Program-made: the position numbers and the translations under genes | Origin: Daucus carota subsp. sativus | Lineage: Eukaryota > Streptophyta > Magnoliopsida > Apiales > Apiaceae | Direction: 5' to 3' | Assembly (NCBI RefSeq): GCF_001625215.2 | Contig: NC_030383.2 | Coordinates: 1,872,779-1,936,778, forward strand | Length of the DNA stretch: 64,000 nt | Shown: positions 42,614 through 53,658 of the stretch, one piece after another | Layout: each line of letters begins with the position of its first letter | Numbering within the stretch: position 1 is the stretch's first letter | The notes under the pieces: model-generated | Database searches by the model: none | Told to the model about the DNA's origin: nothing | The model's input: the letters and a program-made list of their open reading frames with translations, nothing else

Positions 42614-45600
42614 ATGGTGCTCACAAACTTCCAGGGGGCTGGGATTGGATTTGGTAAGTACTTATTGATTGTATTTTCGAATACCCATATGCGTGTGCGT
42701 GCTTTTTTTAACTGAATTGTTTGATGGAGTTGTGTTGATTTTTCAGGGTTTGGTGTGGGTTGTGGATTTGGTGTTGGATGGGGTTTTGGAGGTAATTTTT
42801 GATAGTTTTCGATGGTTCGATTGATTTTAGTGAAAAATTTTATTCTGAGGTTTTGGAAAATGAATGTGTTTGATTGATAATGGTTCCTGTCGTTTGGTTG
42901 GTTTATGTTGCTATTTGTGTTTTGTGGTAATTAGTGGACAATGTTAATTAATTAGTGGAAGATTGGCGCTTGGCTGAGTTATGTCTATAGGAAACCCAAA
43001 TTGATGTGATTTTTTGGTGTATTCGATTGGGAGTTTAATGGATTTTAAACAATCCCAATTGAATACCCTTAGATTTCATGAATGAAAAAAATTCCTTTAA
43101 AATCCCAATCGAATACACCCCGCTTAGAATGATTTGGTTTTTAATGGTGACAGATATTGTTGCGTCAGAAATTAGAGAGAACGGGCTTTTAGTTATAATG
43201 TTTTTATTTTCCGCCTAAAGTTATAAATAGATAATGAGATATCAAATTTAAGGTAATATGTAGGCAGTTATTGCTTGAATATATCGCGGAGTTGCAGTGT
43301 ACTATGTAAATATTGTAGGGCCTCAATGAGAATCACACATCTTCTGATATTTGGAATCGAGCGAGCAGCATACATGGTACAGTTCCGAGGAGAGAAGAAA
43401 TTGTTACTGGAATCTGTGAAAGAAGTAATCAGTGAATCTGAATTAGCTGATCTAAGAGCTATAGGTCAACTCATGACGAACGGCCCTGGAATGCCTTCTC
43501 AAGAACTCATGTGCTATCTGGCTTTTAGCTTAACGTTTTTGTTTTTTAATGATAGTTTGGTTCTGACTAGTTACGGAAGTTTACTTTTGAGAACACTAGC
43601 GGGTACTATTCCTCGTATACTATCAGGCCTTGTAGAATGTAGCCCATCTGAAGAATTTACCAGTCATGCTGATGCGTCTTTCACATGTCCTCTAAAATTT
43701 CAATCCCTGTGCTTTGAAGAAGCAAACCTCGATTATGATACTTTTTATTGGCTTGTTCATTTTCAGTTAAATTAATACAAATTGGCATAAAGTCTTCCAA
43801 GTTGATGTCGTAGACACAGAGACATTTCAACATCTATAACTAGATTTGTATAATTTGGGTAAATATGAATAACAGAGTGCACTATGGAAAGAAGTCTTCA
43901 GTCAAATTGAGTGCAGACACCAGAAAATTGATTATTCTATTAGGATTTAGAGCTTCGGATTATGAAATAATATGCATTGATGTCTTTCTATGCTCTCTGT
44001 CTGAATTTTGGAGCTTACCTTGTTATTCCTATATTAAGTTAATAGAAAATACTTCTTCTATGTGAAATGTTTTTGCAAAGACTACTATGAAGTTTATTAA
44101 GTAATCAGCATTGCAACAGGGGAAGGGTAGAAAGAAATCAGGGCACGCGCAACTGCACAAGTCCGGTGATTTTTTTTAGTGTCCGAACTCTGATAAGTTC
44201 AGAAACTTTTTAAAGAAAGGGGTGATGGGTTCAGGAGTTTTTAATAATAAACTGTATTAGTGAGTCAGTTGCCCATGTCATAGTGAGAATATCTGTTGGC
44301 ATTCTTCCTCTCACCCTAGACTCTTAGGCTGCCTTCTTGTCCCTCAGTCCATGCTTAGGAGTTGCTGCCACAAATTTTTAGCCTACCGTCACAGTCGCAG
44401 TCTCCATAGTTGATTTGCTCTCTGCAACCCCTCAGCTTCACGCCTCAGAAATTACACCAAAATAGGTTGCTTAGGACCTGAGCACTACATAACAATGTTA
44501 TTAAACACCTGATATGCACCAAGGGGCTAGGGTCCCATAAAGCCTCACTTCGCGCAGTCACGGATCATCGAAGTGAAGCGAATTTATTTAAAAAGTGAAT
44601 TATATATCACAGAATTATGCAAGAAAAACCACAAACAACTATCTGAACACCAGACATTCAATTGTCAAATTGCATAATTCCTCTGATAAGACTCATGATT
44701 TAGGACTTTATGAACTCGGTCTTCTATTAATGGACGGGTCTAAGATTAGAAAGTGAATTGACTTGTTAACTTTATTGTCCTATCTTAGTTCTGAGTCAAA
44801 ATTTATGGTTGTACAAATAGATTTATGTTACCTTGTTTCCAATTTTGTTGAATGATATTAATGTCAAAATCCTTGGCGCATTATCAGTACTATCATCAGT
44901 TGATGTTTTGAATTGAATGATTTGGATACTATAACTACATTTCTCAAAATTAGACATTACATTGCATATTTGCAGTGATATATGAGATGATTGGTTGAGT
45001 ATAACGGTCATAGCATATATTGAGAGAGATCTTTCAAATTGTTAAAATCTTTTACAGGATCATGTGTCATAGAGTAGTCTCACAGTTTTATTATTTTAGC
45101 AATTTCTTGTAAATTTCATTTTATATGTATTAGCTAACAAACTATAGTGTAGACTTTAGAGATTCAATCCTTCCCACTAAATGGAAATGAATTGATATCT
45201 AATGCACTACTCAAAACTTACTACGGACACTTTTATGTTTTATGCTTCTCAGTTTAGATCCATCTACGTGGTATTCTGATTTCATAAGGTTAAAATTTTG
45301 ATACAGGTATGCCTATGAATATCCTGGGTCTTGGTGCAGGTAAACACTAAAACTTTAGTTTTCTTGTGGCACATTCTACAGTAGACCTCTTTGATACTTC
45401 TAATATCACTGTGCTGATCATCTCCCTCAATATATATTGGCGCTTGTGAAGGGGGAGGATGCGGAGTTGGGCTAGGCCTTGGATGGGGATTTGGCACTGG
45501 ATTTGGTAGCCAATATAGGTCTTCCAAACTCACATTTCAGGGCATGGAGTTCAACAAGAACAGTGTGGATCAAGACAAGGATTTAGACATAACTAAAAGC

Positions 45601-45624
45601 ACTTTCAAAGCTGGTAGTAAATAG
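42614..45624 (+). CDS. TGD5: TGD5-like small glycine-rich protein of ER-to-plastid lipid transfer
   Basis: Four exons (42,614-42,653, 42,747-42,791, 45,307-45,339 and 45,452-45,624) join in phase through GT-AG introns to give 96 residues. The start [16 protein letters not shown] leads into a glycine-rich core with [26 protein letters not shown] and [17 protein letters not shown], then a polar tail ([10 protein letters not shown]...). This matches the plant TGD5 protein as I know it: a small glycine-rich protein needed, with the TGD1/2/3 transporter and TGD4, for moving lipid from ER to chloroplast thylakoid synthesis. The Gly/hydrophobic core probably sits in the plastid envelope. The very short middle exons follow the glycine repeats. 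The intron at 42,792-45,306 is unusually long and holds mobile-element relics and an unassigned ORF. Confidence 0.9.
43015..43131. mobile_element. Small MITE-like inverted repeat in the TGD5 intron
   Basis: GGTGTATTCGATTGGGA on the left is mirrored by TCCCAATCGAATACACC near 43,102-43,123, around a roughly 115-bp unit. Target duplication not clear. Confidence 0.55.
43275..43775 (+). other. Unassigned 166-codon ORF in the TGD5 intron
   Basis: The frame is open for 166 codons. The best protein-like part (residues about 28-77: [19 protein letters not shown] and [14 protein letters not shown]) has amphipathic, charged character unlike random AT-rich DNA. A splice-acceptor-like ATTGTAG precedes it at about 43,313-43,319. 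I do not recognise the family. It may be a captured exon, an alternative TGD5 exon or chance. Confidence 0.3.
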
Positions 45625-46000
45625 TGTTTTTTTTTTTGCCCCTGAAAAGAAATAGAGGCTACTGTGGGATTCGACTACTCAACGTGGCTTTAAGCTATCC
45701 TTTGTAACATTTCCATTGCTGATGAAATGTTATAAATGTATTCCAACTACACAAAAGAAGTGTTGTATGATCGTGTGAAGATTGTTCTTTTGTAGGTTTT
45801 CTTTTTTCCTGATTCACGAGTTTCAGTTCTTTTGTATTGCTGATTCTAATTTTCATGTTATTATAGAAGATTGTATTGAGATTTTTAAGCATTTTGAGGA
45901 AGTGCTGGTTTTTACCAAACCCGTTTCAACCGATCCGTTTGTCATCCTAATATTCTTTATGTGAATACATTGACTCTTTATCCCGCCTCTAGGACATATT
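45625..46000. other. TGD5 3' UTR and spacer
   Basis: No other gene supported; AT-rich with several possible polyadenylation signals. Confidence 0.5.
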
Positions 46001-46008
46001 CCTTCGGT

Positions 46009-46365
46009 CAGTGGCGGAGCCAGCCTTAAATGGTAGTGGGGGCAAAAAAAATTAGTAAAAATTAGTAAAATATTGCCCTTAAACTTGCATAGAAATAAGA
46101 ATTGATAGGACAAATTTGATTTTTTAAAAAGACATGCATACTCGGACATAGGAAGCATCATTGATAATAATTTATAACCAAGAGTAGTATTAGACCAAAG
46201 ATATGAACCAGTTAATCCTTACTAATCAAATAGATACCCATTTAACAAAATCAATCAGCTAGGTTTTATGCATACATGCATATATATCATATATAAATAT
46301 ATCGAAAAATTGAAAAGTCTAGTGGGGTCCAGTGACCCCACGAGCCTCAATCTCCCTCCGCCCTG
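46009..46365. mobile_element. Non-autonomous hAT element with 8-bp target duplication
   Basis: Ends are CAGTGGCGGAGCCAG and CTCCCTCCGCCCTG (inverted, imperfect), flanked by the perfect 8-bp direct repeat CCTTCGGT at 46,001-46,008 and 46,366-46,373. These are hAT hallmarks. 357 bp, no ORF. Confidence 0.88.
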
Positions 46366-46654
46366 CCTTCGGTCCCACACACTAGGACTTATTTCTTCGG
46401 TCTCACTCATTTTTATATAGATTTTTTTATATTACACGTATTTTAAGGTTTATAAAGCATTTTACTAATGCCATACTCTTTCCGTTTGAAATATAAAAGA
46501 AAATCAGACATAAAAGCAATTAAACCTTATTTTGAGAAAATGTTATAATACAAGAATAAGTATGTTTGTAGTGTAATAAATACACTCTTAACCCGTGCCT
46601 TTAGGATGTTGTACTGTATTCTACTGTATTCAGTTAATATATATGGACAATTAA

Positions 46655-47287
46655 GGGTGTACACGGTTCGGTAAATCGATCAAACCAATTCGAACTGATC
46701 ACTTTTCGACTGAACCAATCCAAATTTTTTTAACCTGGTATTTGGTTTAAAGAAATATCAACCCGATTTAATTGGGTTGGTTACGGGTTTGAGTTTTTTT
46801 GGCTGAAGTCTGAACCAATCCAACCCGAATAAAAAATAAAATATTTTAAATATTATATATATGCATAGCCCAACACCCGAATATATTTTAAATATATTAT
46901 GTTGTCCAAATTAGTGATTAATGTTACAAATATATGATTATTGTTCACCAAATGATATATTTTATGCAATGTTTTCAAAGGTAAAGTTTGTTAACTTACC
47001 TCAGAAAATTTATTATAAAATATTTAAGTTACTAGCGGTACATGTTTCAGTTTTACCGAGTAGTCTGATCTGATTATACTGGTATGCATAGGAGATGCAT
47101 AGGAGAGTTGAGCATTTGTTTATTTTTTTCATTATATATTTAATAAGCCGATCCAAACCGAAACATACAAATTGGTTTGGTTTTAGGATTTACATGGTTC
47201 GGGTTGTTTTGAAATTTGAAAACCTGATTTGATTGGGTTGAGTTGTTCAATTCCGGTAAACCGACTAATCCGAACCATGCAGACCCC
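46655..47287. mobile_element. TIR element with GGTTCGG-rich ends
   Basis: Begins GGGTGTACACGGTTCGG and ends CCGAACCATGCAGACCCC, its imperfect complement. Flanks 46,643-46,654 and 47,288-47,299 are the same 12-mer with one mismatch. 633 bp, no transposase. The GGGTGTGCAxGGTTCGG-type ends are common in plant hAT-like MITEs, but the flank is longer than an 8-bp hAT duplication. Confidence 0.65.
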
Positions 47288-47341
47288 ATGGACAACTAAG
47301 CCGCAGAATGTAACTCTTCAAAAACTGCCCAATGTACACAG

Positions 47342-47720
47342 CTAGCAAGTCCAACAGTGTCCTAGTTGGAGCCCTAAATATAATATAAAAAATTATGTCC
47401 TAGTAGTTTAGGACATATTCTACTAGCTTCAACTCCAACAATGTGCCTTATTTTCACTATATGTTTAATATTTTATTATTAAAAGTTCACTTTCATCATT
47501 AAAACATAATATAAAATAGAGAGAGAAAAAGAGTGTTGGTAAGAATTTATTATAAAATATGAGATAGGGCAAGGAGAGAGAGTGCCTCAAAAATAGGGCT
47601 TGAATGGATTGTCCTAGTGATATAGGGCATCACTAGGACATTGTTGGAGCAAGTTTTTTCATCAAATGCCCTATATTATGACTTAGGACACCAAATAGGT
47701 CAACTGTTGGACTTGCTCTA
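47342..47720. mobile_element. MITE with AGCAAGTCCAACAG ends
   Basis: TAGCAAGTCCAACAGTG on the left is mirrored by CAACTGTTGGACTTGCTCTA on the right. Internal copies of TTGGAG/CTCCAAC words give further foldback. Just upstream of the BURP gene, it may lie within 200 bp of its promoter. Class unsettled (PIF/Harbinger-like or other). Confidence 0.6.
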
Positions 47721-47891
47721 AGACTTACTATACTGAGACAGCTAATATGAAGAAGGTACAAAGCTAGTTATCAGTTGCAACTTACAACTGATATCAACCT
47801 ATTCAATGCTCATTCTAGTATTTATATTATCATTTTCACAGGTTCTGTTCCATCTCATTCATAACACACTCTCCCCAGAAGTACTTAAACA

Positions 47892-48779
47892 ATGGCTGTC
47901 TCAGTTTTTCTCATGGCTGCCCTCCTTTTTGTTTCTGTTTCTGCCAACCACAGAATTAACACCGAACAAAATCTCGAAACACTTTATAATACAATTCTTC
48001 GTCACCAGAATGCAGCCAATCTAGAAACCGCCAAATACGCACCGTATCCTGATCATATACTTGATATGAGCCAATTAGTCCAAGCCCTGGCTAACAAAAA
48101 TTTGTCTGAAGGGGTTGGCTTCGATACGATAGGCCAAGTTTATCATATCATCGATCAGAAACTAAAATATAACAAGGCCTCTGATGCTATGCTCGAAAGC
48201 ATCAACTTTGACATGATCAATCTCACAGTCTACCACCGGTATGAAGACGTGAATCGAATTGGAACGAAGATGCCTCTGCTTTTCACCAATCTAGGCCCTC
48301 CATCTGCATCTCTACTGAAGAGACCCCAGCCCGAGGCTCTCAACAACAGCCAAATTTTATGCGGGTCAGCGGTTTCACGAGAGCAGGCAGTCTGTGTGAC
48401 CTCCCTCGAAGAAATGCTGGAATTTGTGTATCAGCACATGGGAGAAAATGTTAAGCCAGTCTCCGCTCTTCCTGGAAAGTGGCAGGAGTACACTATCACC
48501 GCAATGCCCAAGGTAATTGCGCGAAAAATGACCGGATGTCACAAATCTGATTCTCGTCCATTTGCAGTCTATGAGTGTCACAATGTTCCTGACACTTTAA
48601 TTCGTGTTGTGCCTTTACTTGGACGGGATGGAATGAAAGTGCAGGCTGTTTCGGTCTGCCATATGAACACCTCGTCGTGGAATGCTCATTACGTAGCGTT
48701 TTATCTTTTAAAGGCAAAACCTGGAATTCCAGTGTGCCATTTCCTGGCAACAGACGATATCATTTGGTTAGCCAACTGA
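47892..48779 (+). CDS. BURP-domain secreted protein (USP/BNM2-like)
   Basis: A single-exon ORF of 295 residues. Residues 1-18 form a signal peptide (MAVSVFLMAALLFVSVSA). A short variable segment follows without the TXV repeats of RD22 or the 14-residue FxxY repeats of PG1-beta. The BURP domain (PF03181) occupies about residues 128-293: cysteines at 157 and 168, then four CH pairs at 216-217, 229-230, 256-257 and 282-283, spaced CH-x11-CH-x25-CH-x24-CH, ending IIWL. This architecture fits the USP/BNM2-like subgroup. BURP proteins are plant-specific, usually apoplastic or storage-compartment proteins with stress or seed roles; some are reported as peptide cyclases, but I see no core-peptide repeat here. 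No intron is seen, although many BURP genes have one. Confidence 0.93.
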   Translation: MAVSVFLMAALLFVSVSANHRINTEQNLETLYNTILRHQNAANLETAKYAPYPDHILDMSQLVQALANKNLSEGVGFDTIGQVYHIIDQKLKYNKASDAMLESINFDMINLTVYHRYEDVNRIGTKMPLLFTNLGPPSASLLKRPQPEALNNSQILCGSAVSREQAVCVTSLEEMLEFVYQHMGENVKPVSALPGKWQEYTITAMPKVIARKMTGCHKSDSRPFAVYECHNVPDTLIRVVPLLGRDGMKVQAVSVCHMNTSSWNAHYVAFYLLKAKPGIPVCHFLATDDIIWLAN

Positions 48780-49809
48780 GTGGATTTAAGAACCTGTAAA
48801 GGGAAATATTAAATTTGACCTTCGATTTCTTAATGTCAATTGCTTGCTTATATCTGAGAGCCATAACTCTTGTGACGAGAATGGAATGTGCTTGCATTAT
48901 CAATTTCTTATTCTTTGTATATGAGTTGAGCCAAATCATGAATTTGGTATAGGAACTCATGTAATTTAAAGAAAAGCAATTTTTCATGTTTACTAAGACG
49001 GGCAAAATATATGTGATATCCCACTATAAGATTTGGCTTGACTAGTTTATTGAAATAAAATATAAATATTGGGGAAAATTAACGAACCAGATATCCAATG
49101 GCCATCGTAGGCATTTTCAAGAATCCTAACACAGCCAGCAGATATGGTTTATTTGAATGAAATGTTGTGAAGAAACTCTTATGAATTATTATCAAAAACT
49201 TCATTAGTTTAAATAAATAAAATAATATGCTTGTTAGTTTAAATAAATAAAATAATGTGCTTTTCATTCTGAAATGGAGCTCTTTGGAAATCTATAATGA
49301 TGTAATATTAAATATATACTAAAAATTCACAAAAATAAAAAATTAAATGATATAGTAAGTGATAATAAACCTACTTTAACAAAATCGTACTAATATTACA
49401 TATTTGTTGATAAAATCGATCCGTTATCATTTTGTGGACTACTGTAATTGTCATGTTAGATAAGGACATGTATCAATTAAACAAAAGTATATATGATAAA
49501 ATATGTATATCATATATCGACAAGATCAAAGATAGTTGATGATTCAAGTACATTTTTGGAATAATTAGGATCGAATTGTTAATTTGAAACTTTTAAATAA
49601 ATAATTGGATTGATTTGAGGGCATGAACGAGTCGAAAATTTCTTTAATTAGACATCATTCCACTTAAAGCGTCGATGCATATAAAAAATAATTCATTTCT
49701 AATCATAATTATTATTGTTCATTTAATATTAGTGACTTTTGATGCAAAAATTATGTAAACGAATCCAATAACTTGAGTTCACGCCTGTACACATCTAAGC
49801 TGTTGTGCA
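48780..49809. other. AT-rich spacer after the BURP gene
   Basis: No gene recognised. Holds the BURP 3' UTR and a 30-bp tandem repeat (TAGTTTAAATAAATAAAATA at 49,205 and 49,235). Confidence 0.5.
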
Positions 49810-50305
49810 GAGTGTCTATCATTCTCTGGATCGCTTGTAGTGTTGGAATGTGGAGTTGGCTAGGCCATAAATATGACTTCTCATTGGTCTCGTAAATCTA
49901 GAGGACATGGAAGTTGCGGTGTACTTCATTTCATTGCATTTGCTAAAGCCAATTCTTCTGGTGCAACTGCTATCTTCACTGAATGTGTTACGGAAGACAC
50001 TGACACCTTGTATGTTGCTGGAACACCACATTAGTCGGAGACCTGGTGTACTTGATCACAGTGGGTAACCTGTTGTTACCACATTTTCCTGAGTCTGTCT
50101 TAAAAGGAACTGCGAAAGAAGGGTAATCAAGATCTCCCAGGCTGTACTTCTTAGCGCTGTCACATTTGATTTTTTTTTTTTTTTTTTGTGACAGCCCTGA
50201 TATGTTTTGCACTATAGTTCAAGGCACAAAGGAAGTCCACATAATCCTGAACATTTGCATCGTAGACAAGACCAGGGTGGATGCTACAGGGGCGACATGT
50301 GGACA
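49810..50305 (-). pseudogene. Truncated subtilase (SBT) pseudogene, C-terminal fragment
   Basis: The minus strand aligns with roughly 51,370-51,850 of the intact subtilase gene next door: cognates of ALNYS, the LGDLDYPSFAVPF segment, IKYTRSPTNV and the C-terminal FTATSMSS block are seen. The reading frame is broken several times, and a poly(T/A) stretch near 50,168-50,190 interrupts it. The part upstream of the GHVAP-equivalent (catalytic D, H, N and S) is missing. It corresponds to the fibronectin-III-like tail only, so it cannot encode an active protease. Confidence 0.85.
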
Positions 50306-51354
50306 TTAAACTGATGTATTAAGATGATGCTCCTACTGCAAAATATTAATCTGATGTTGATGCTTAGCTGGTTCGGGAATATGGCTTACCACAAAAAATG
50401 AAACAACAATTTTCTTTCCATGCTCTCTTTTTCGATATCGTACTAGTTATGTTGGACTAAATTGTAAGTACCAGAGCGAGATGCAGATTTGCAGAATGCC
50501 AGAGCCTGCAAACTTCCATCTATCCTTATTGGTTACCCGCGGAGGGTCATACATTTCCAACAAGCCTCGGTCAGGTTTCTTGCGGGTCTCCAGGTAAATA
50601 AATGAGTAAGAATGCATGTTTAGGTAAAACAGACAATTGTATAAAAATTAAATATTTTATGGAAAATTGGAAGTTTTCTACCTTATAATGAATTTTTTGC
50701 TTTGATAATATACAGTACTAACTCTAGATTTTATCAGTGTTTTTATGATCGCTATAGAGCAGCGTCGAAGATTAGGCATTTCTTTTGTAAAGATTGGTAC
50801 TGGCAAAAATGAATGTAATATGAAATGCTCTGGCTTAAGGTTCGACCCCAGATAAGTCGGGCCTGAGTTGCAATGAAAAATCTCATACCTCATGTATGTT
50901 CTGTAAGATGATCTGATATTCTGACATGATATCCTGGATGTCAATTATTATGTCTTTTAGTCTTCATTGTGCTTATAGGTGTCATTTTGGCCACAAATGT
51001 GTGACTTTGCAGAACATATATGGAAAGATTGCTAAAAAGTAGAAGTGTAGTGCTATATTTATTGAAATCAGTTGTGCAACAGCTGGCCATGATATGCCAT
51101 TTGTCGCTTGTCTGAGCAGTTTTAGCGAGCTATAGAAATATACACACATGAATCCTTGAGTATAAGTATCAAGAATGAATCTCCTTCCCTCCTTTGCGTG
51201 ATATGCTGGTAAATCTTCAGTCAGATCTCCTTCTTGGTTGCATAGTGCTGTAGAATGATATGCTGTACAGTAATGAATGGTTTGATGAGGCGAACCCTTT
51301 GGACCTATCAGATAATTTACAATGGTTGGTCTGTGTTATTCAGCATTGCTTCGA
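50306..51354. other. Spacer and 3' UTR of the subtilase gene
   Basis: No ORF supported. The first 300 bases on the right probably are the subtilase 3' UTR. Confidence 0.5.
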
Positions 51355-53658
51355 TCATGTCCAGCTAAAAGCAACTGGACTACTGACAACGTATTTACCA
51401 CCTGACCATTCTATGCGTGCAAAGCTGACTGTGCCAGAGGGCATGGAAGTTGCTGTGAATGTCACTGTGTAATTCTTCTTTTCATTTGTTCTGCTAAAAT
51501 CTAGTAGTTCTGGTTCAACTGCTATCTTCACGGAACGTGTTTCAGAGGACACTGAAACCTTGTATGTTGCTGGAGTACCCACATTAGTCAGAGTCCTGGT
51601 GTACTTGATTACTGCAGGTTCACTGCTGCCACCCCCTTTTCCTGAGGTTGTCTCAAAAGGAACAGCGAAAGAGGGGTAATTAAGATCTCCCACTTTGTAT
51701 TGCTTACCGCTGTCACATGTGAAAGCTTGTTTTGTGACAACCCTGATGAGATTTGAACTGTAGTTTAAGGCACAAAGGAACTCTAGGTAGTCCTGAACAT
51801 CTGCATCATAGACAAGTCCCGGGTCAAGGGCTGCTGTAGGGGCGACATGTCCTGCCCCATAATCAAACGGTGTTGATGCCATTCCAGTTGCAATATCTTC
51901 TAAGGGTTCTCCATTTTTGTATGCGTTGTAGGCTGTTGTCATAAGCGCTGATTTTATAGCTGCAGGGCTCCATTCAGGATGTGCCGACTTCACTAGTGCT
52001 GCTAATCCACTTGCGTGTGGGCATGACATTGATGTGCCCGATATTATATTGAAGTCCACATGCCTGGTGTCAGATTTCAACCCACTTGGTCCAACTTTAC
52101 CAGTCCAACCAGCTATAATATTTACACCTGGTGTTATGAAATCTGGTTTTAGTATTTCTGGTGTGACCGGATTTGGACCTCTTGAACTAAATGCTGCCAC
52201 AACTGGTGATGGTTGGATCCCTAAATGAGTGCCAGAAAATCCGATTGTGGCCACTGGCTTTGGATCCGAAGACACGTACTTCTTTATTGCATCACCAGCC
52301 GTCTGTCCCACAGCTGCTGAAGGAATGAGATGAGCATCAGCCACCAGCTCCTCCCCAAAAGAGTCAGTATTTGCCAAAATCATCCCTATACCACCTGCAT
52401 CTCTTACTACGATGCCCTTTTGTACCCTGGAATTCCCCCCTCGGTCACATACAACAATCTTCCCGGCAACTTTTTCAGGATCTAGACTGTCAGTCATACA
52501 TAAAATGCCACTCGTCGAGTTACTGGCTTTAGCAGAGTACACCAGTGGAACTAATGAAGTAGATAATGGTTTCCCACTATATAGTGATACGCCTGAAAAG
52601 TTCTTCCCATTCCCAAGGATAGTGTGGGCTGGGAAATCGCGATCCAGAGTTCCTGCACCAATTGTAGCTATCCATGGCGCCACATTAGACAAGCTCTCAG
52701 GAGTTGGCCCGCTGTTCCCAGCTGAGCATGATACAAAGATCCCGTGTGACATAGCTGAAAATGCACCAACTGCTACCGTGTCTCGAAAGTAGTCAGAAAC
52801 TGAACCACCTAGTGACAGTGAAAGGACATGTACACCATCTGACACAGCCATCTCCATACCAGCTAGTATGTCACTGCCAAAACAGCCACCAAGCCAGCAG
52901 ACCTTGTATGCGGCCACTCTGGCATGTTCTGCCATTCCGCGTGCTGTGCCCATTGCATAATTAAAGAGGCTAGCTCCTGTTACAGCTGAACCTGCTGCTG
53001 TAGTGGAAGTGTGTGTTCCATGGCCATCATCGTCTCTAGGCGACTTTGATTCCAGTGTTTCATCAATTGGTCCATAAGCAGCTTCATACCCTTGTGAAAA
53101 GAATCTGGCGCCAATGAGTTTTTTGTTACAGCTTGATGCAGCAAAGCTCTTGCTCACCTCGCACGTCCCCTTCCAATTACTGGGGACTGGACCAAGCCCA
53201 GTGTCATCGAAACTTTTACTCTCAGGCCACACACCTGTGTCCAGCACTCCCACAATGACTTCACTCACTGCCCCTGCTTCAAGTCTGACTGCTGCGCTTT
53301 CATCAAGTCCTAAAAACTCTGGTGTCCGAGTAGTGTGAAGTTGATATATCCTTTCTTCTTGGACTAGTAAAATTCCAGGCTGCCCTTCAAGTGACTCTGC
53401 TTCTGAAGTGGTCAGCCTTGTAGAATAACCATGAATGACATTGTTGTACGTGTAAATCATGTTAGCGGAGTCTGATACTGATTTAATGGATGAATCATAC
53501 CACTGAAGATGATCGTCGTAACTCAAGGGCATGGAGGACTTGTCCATGTGAACTATGTATGTCTTCTTCGGCATATTTCTTTCTGCAAAACCATAGTAGC
53601 ATATCACCAGTACAACAAATAAAACATACCAAAGTTTCATTTTTTTTTCAAAATTCAC
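51355..53658 (-). CDS. Subtilisin-like serine protease, SBT1 subfamily
   Basis: An intronless 767-residue ORF, full length for the family. Residues 1-25 form a signal peptide. The I9 inhibitor propeptide (about 32-110) starts TYIVHMDKSSMP. The catalytic domain follows from about 112, where TTRTPEFLGL marks the mature N-terminus. The catalytic residues are D140 (VLDTGVWPES), H213 (DGHGTHTSTT), oxyanion N315 (SAGNSGP) and S543 (SGTSMSCPHASG). A PA domain is inserted before the serine (about 350-470). The C-terminal fibronectin-III-like domain (about 660-767) contains LNYPSFAVPF. This is the SBT1.7/ARA12-like type: a secreted cell-wall protease. All catalytic residues are intact. Lack of introns is usual for SBT1 genes. 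The first ATG was taken; a second Met at residue 7 is also possible. Confidence 0.95.
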   Translation of the reverse strand: MNFEKKMKLWYVLFVVLVICYYGFAERNMPKKTYIVHMDKSSMPLSYDDHLQWYDSSIKSVSDSANMIYTYNNVIHGYSTRLTTSEAESLEGQPGILLVQEERIYQLHTTRTPEFLGLDESAAVRLEAGAVSEVIVGVLDTGVWPESKSFDDTGLGPVPSNWKGTCEVSKSFAASSCNKKLIGARFFSQGYEAAYGPIDETLESKSPRDDDGHGTHTSTTAAGSAVTGASLFNYAMGTARGMAEHARVAAYKVCWLGGCFGSDILAGMEMAVSDGVHVLSLSLGGSVSDYFRDTVAVGAFSAMSHGIFVSCSAGNSGPTPESLSNVAPWIATIGAGTLDRDFPAHTILGNGKNFSGVSLYSGKPLSTSLVPLVYSAKASNSTSGILCMTDSLDPEKVAGKIVVCDRGGNSRVQKGIVVRDAGGIGMILANTDSFGEELVADAHLIPSAAVGQTAGDAIKKYVSSDPKPVATIGFSGTHLGIQPSPVVAAFSSRGPNPVTPEILKPDFITPGVNIIAGWTGKVGPSGLKSDTRHVDFNIISGTSMSCPHASGLAALVKSAHPEWSPAAIKSALMTTAYNAYKNGEPLEDIATGMASTPFDYGAGHVAPTAALDPGLVYDADVQDYLEFLCALNYSSNLIRVVTKQAFTCDSGKQYKVGDLNYPSFAVPFETTSGKGGGSSEPAVIKYTRTLTNVGTPATYKVSVSSETRSVKIAVEPELLDFSRTNEKKNYTVTFTATSMPSGTVSFARIEWSGGKYVVSSPVAFSWT

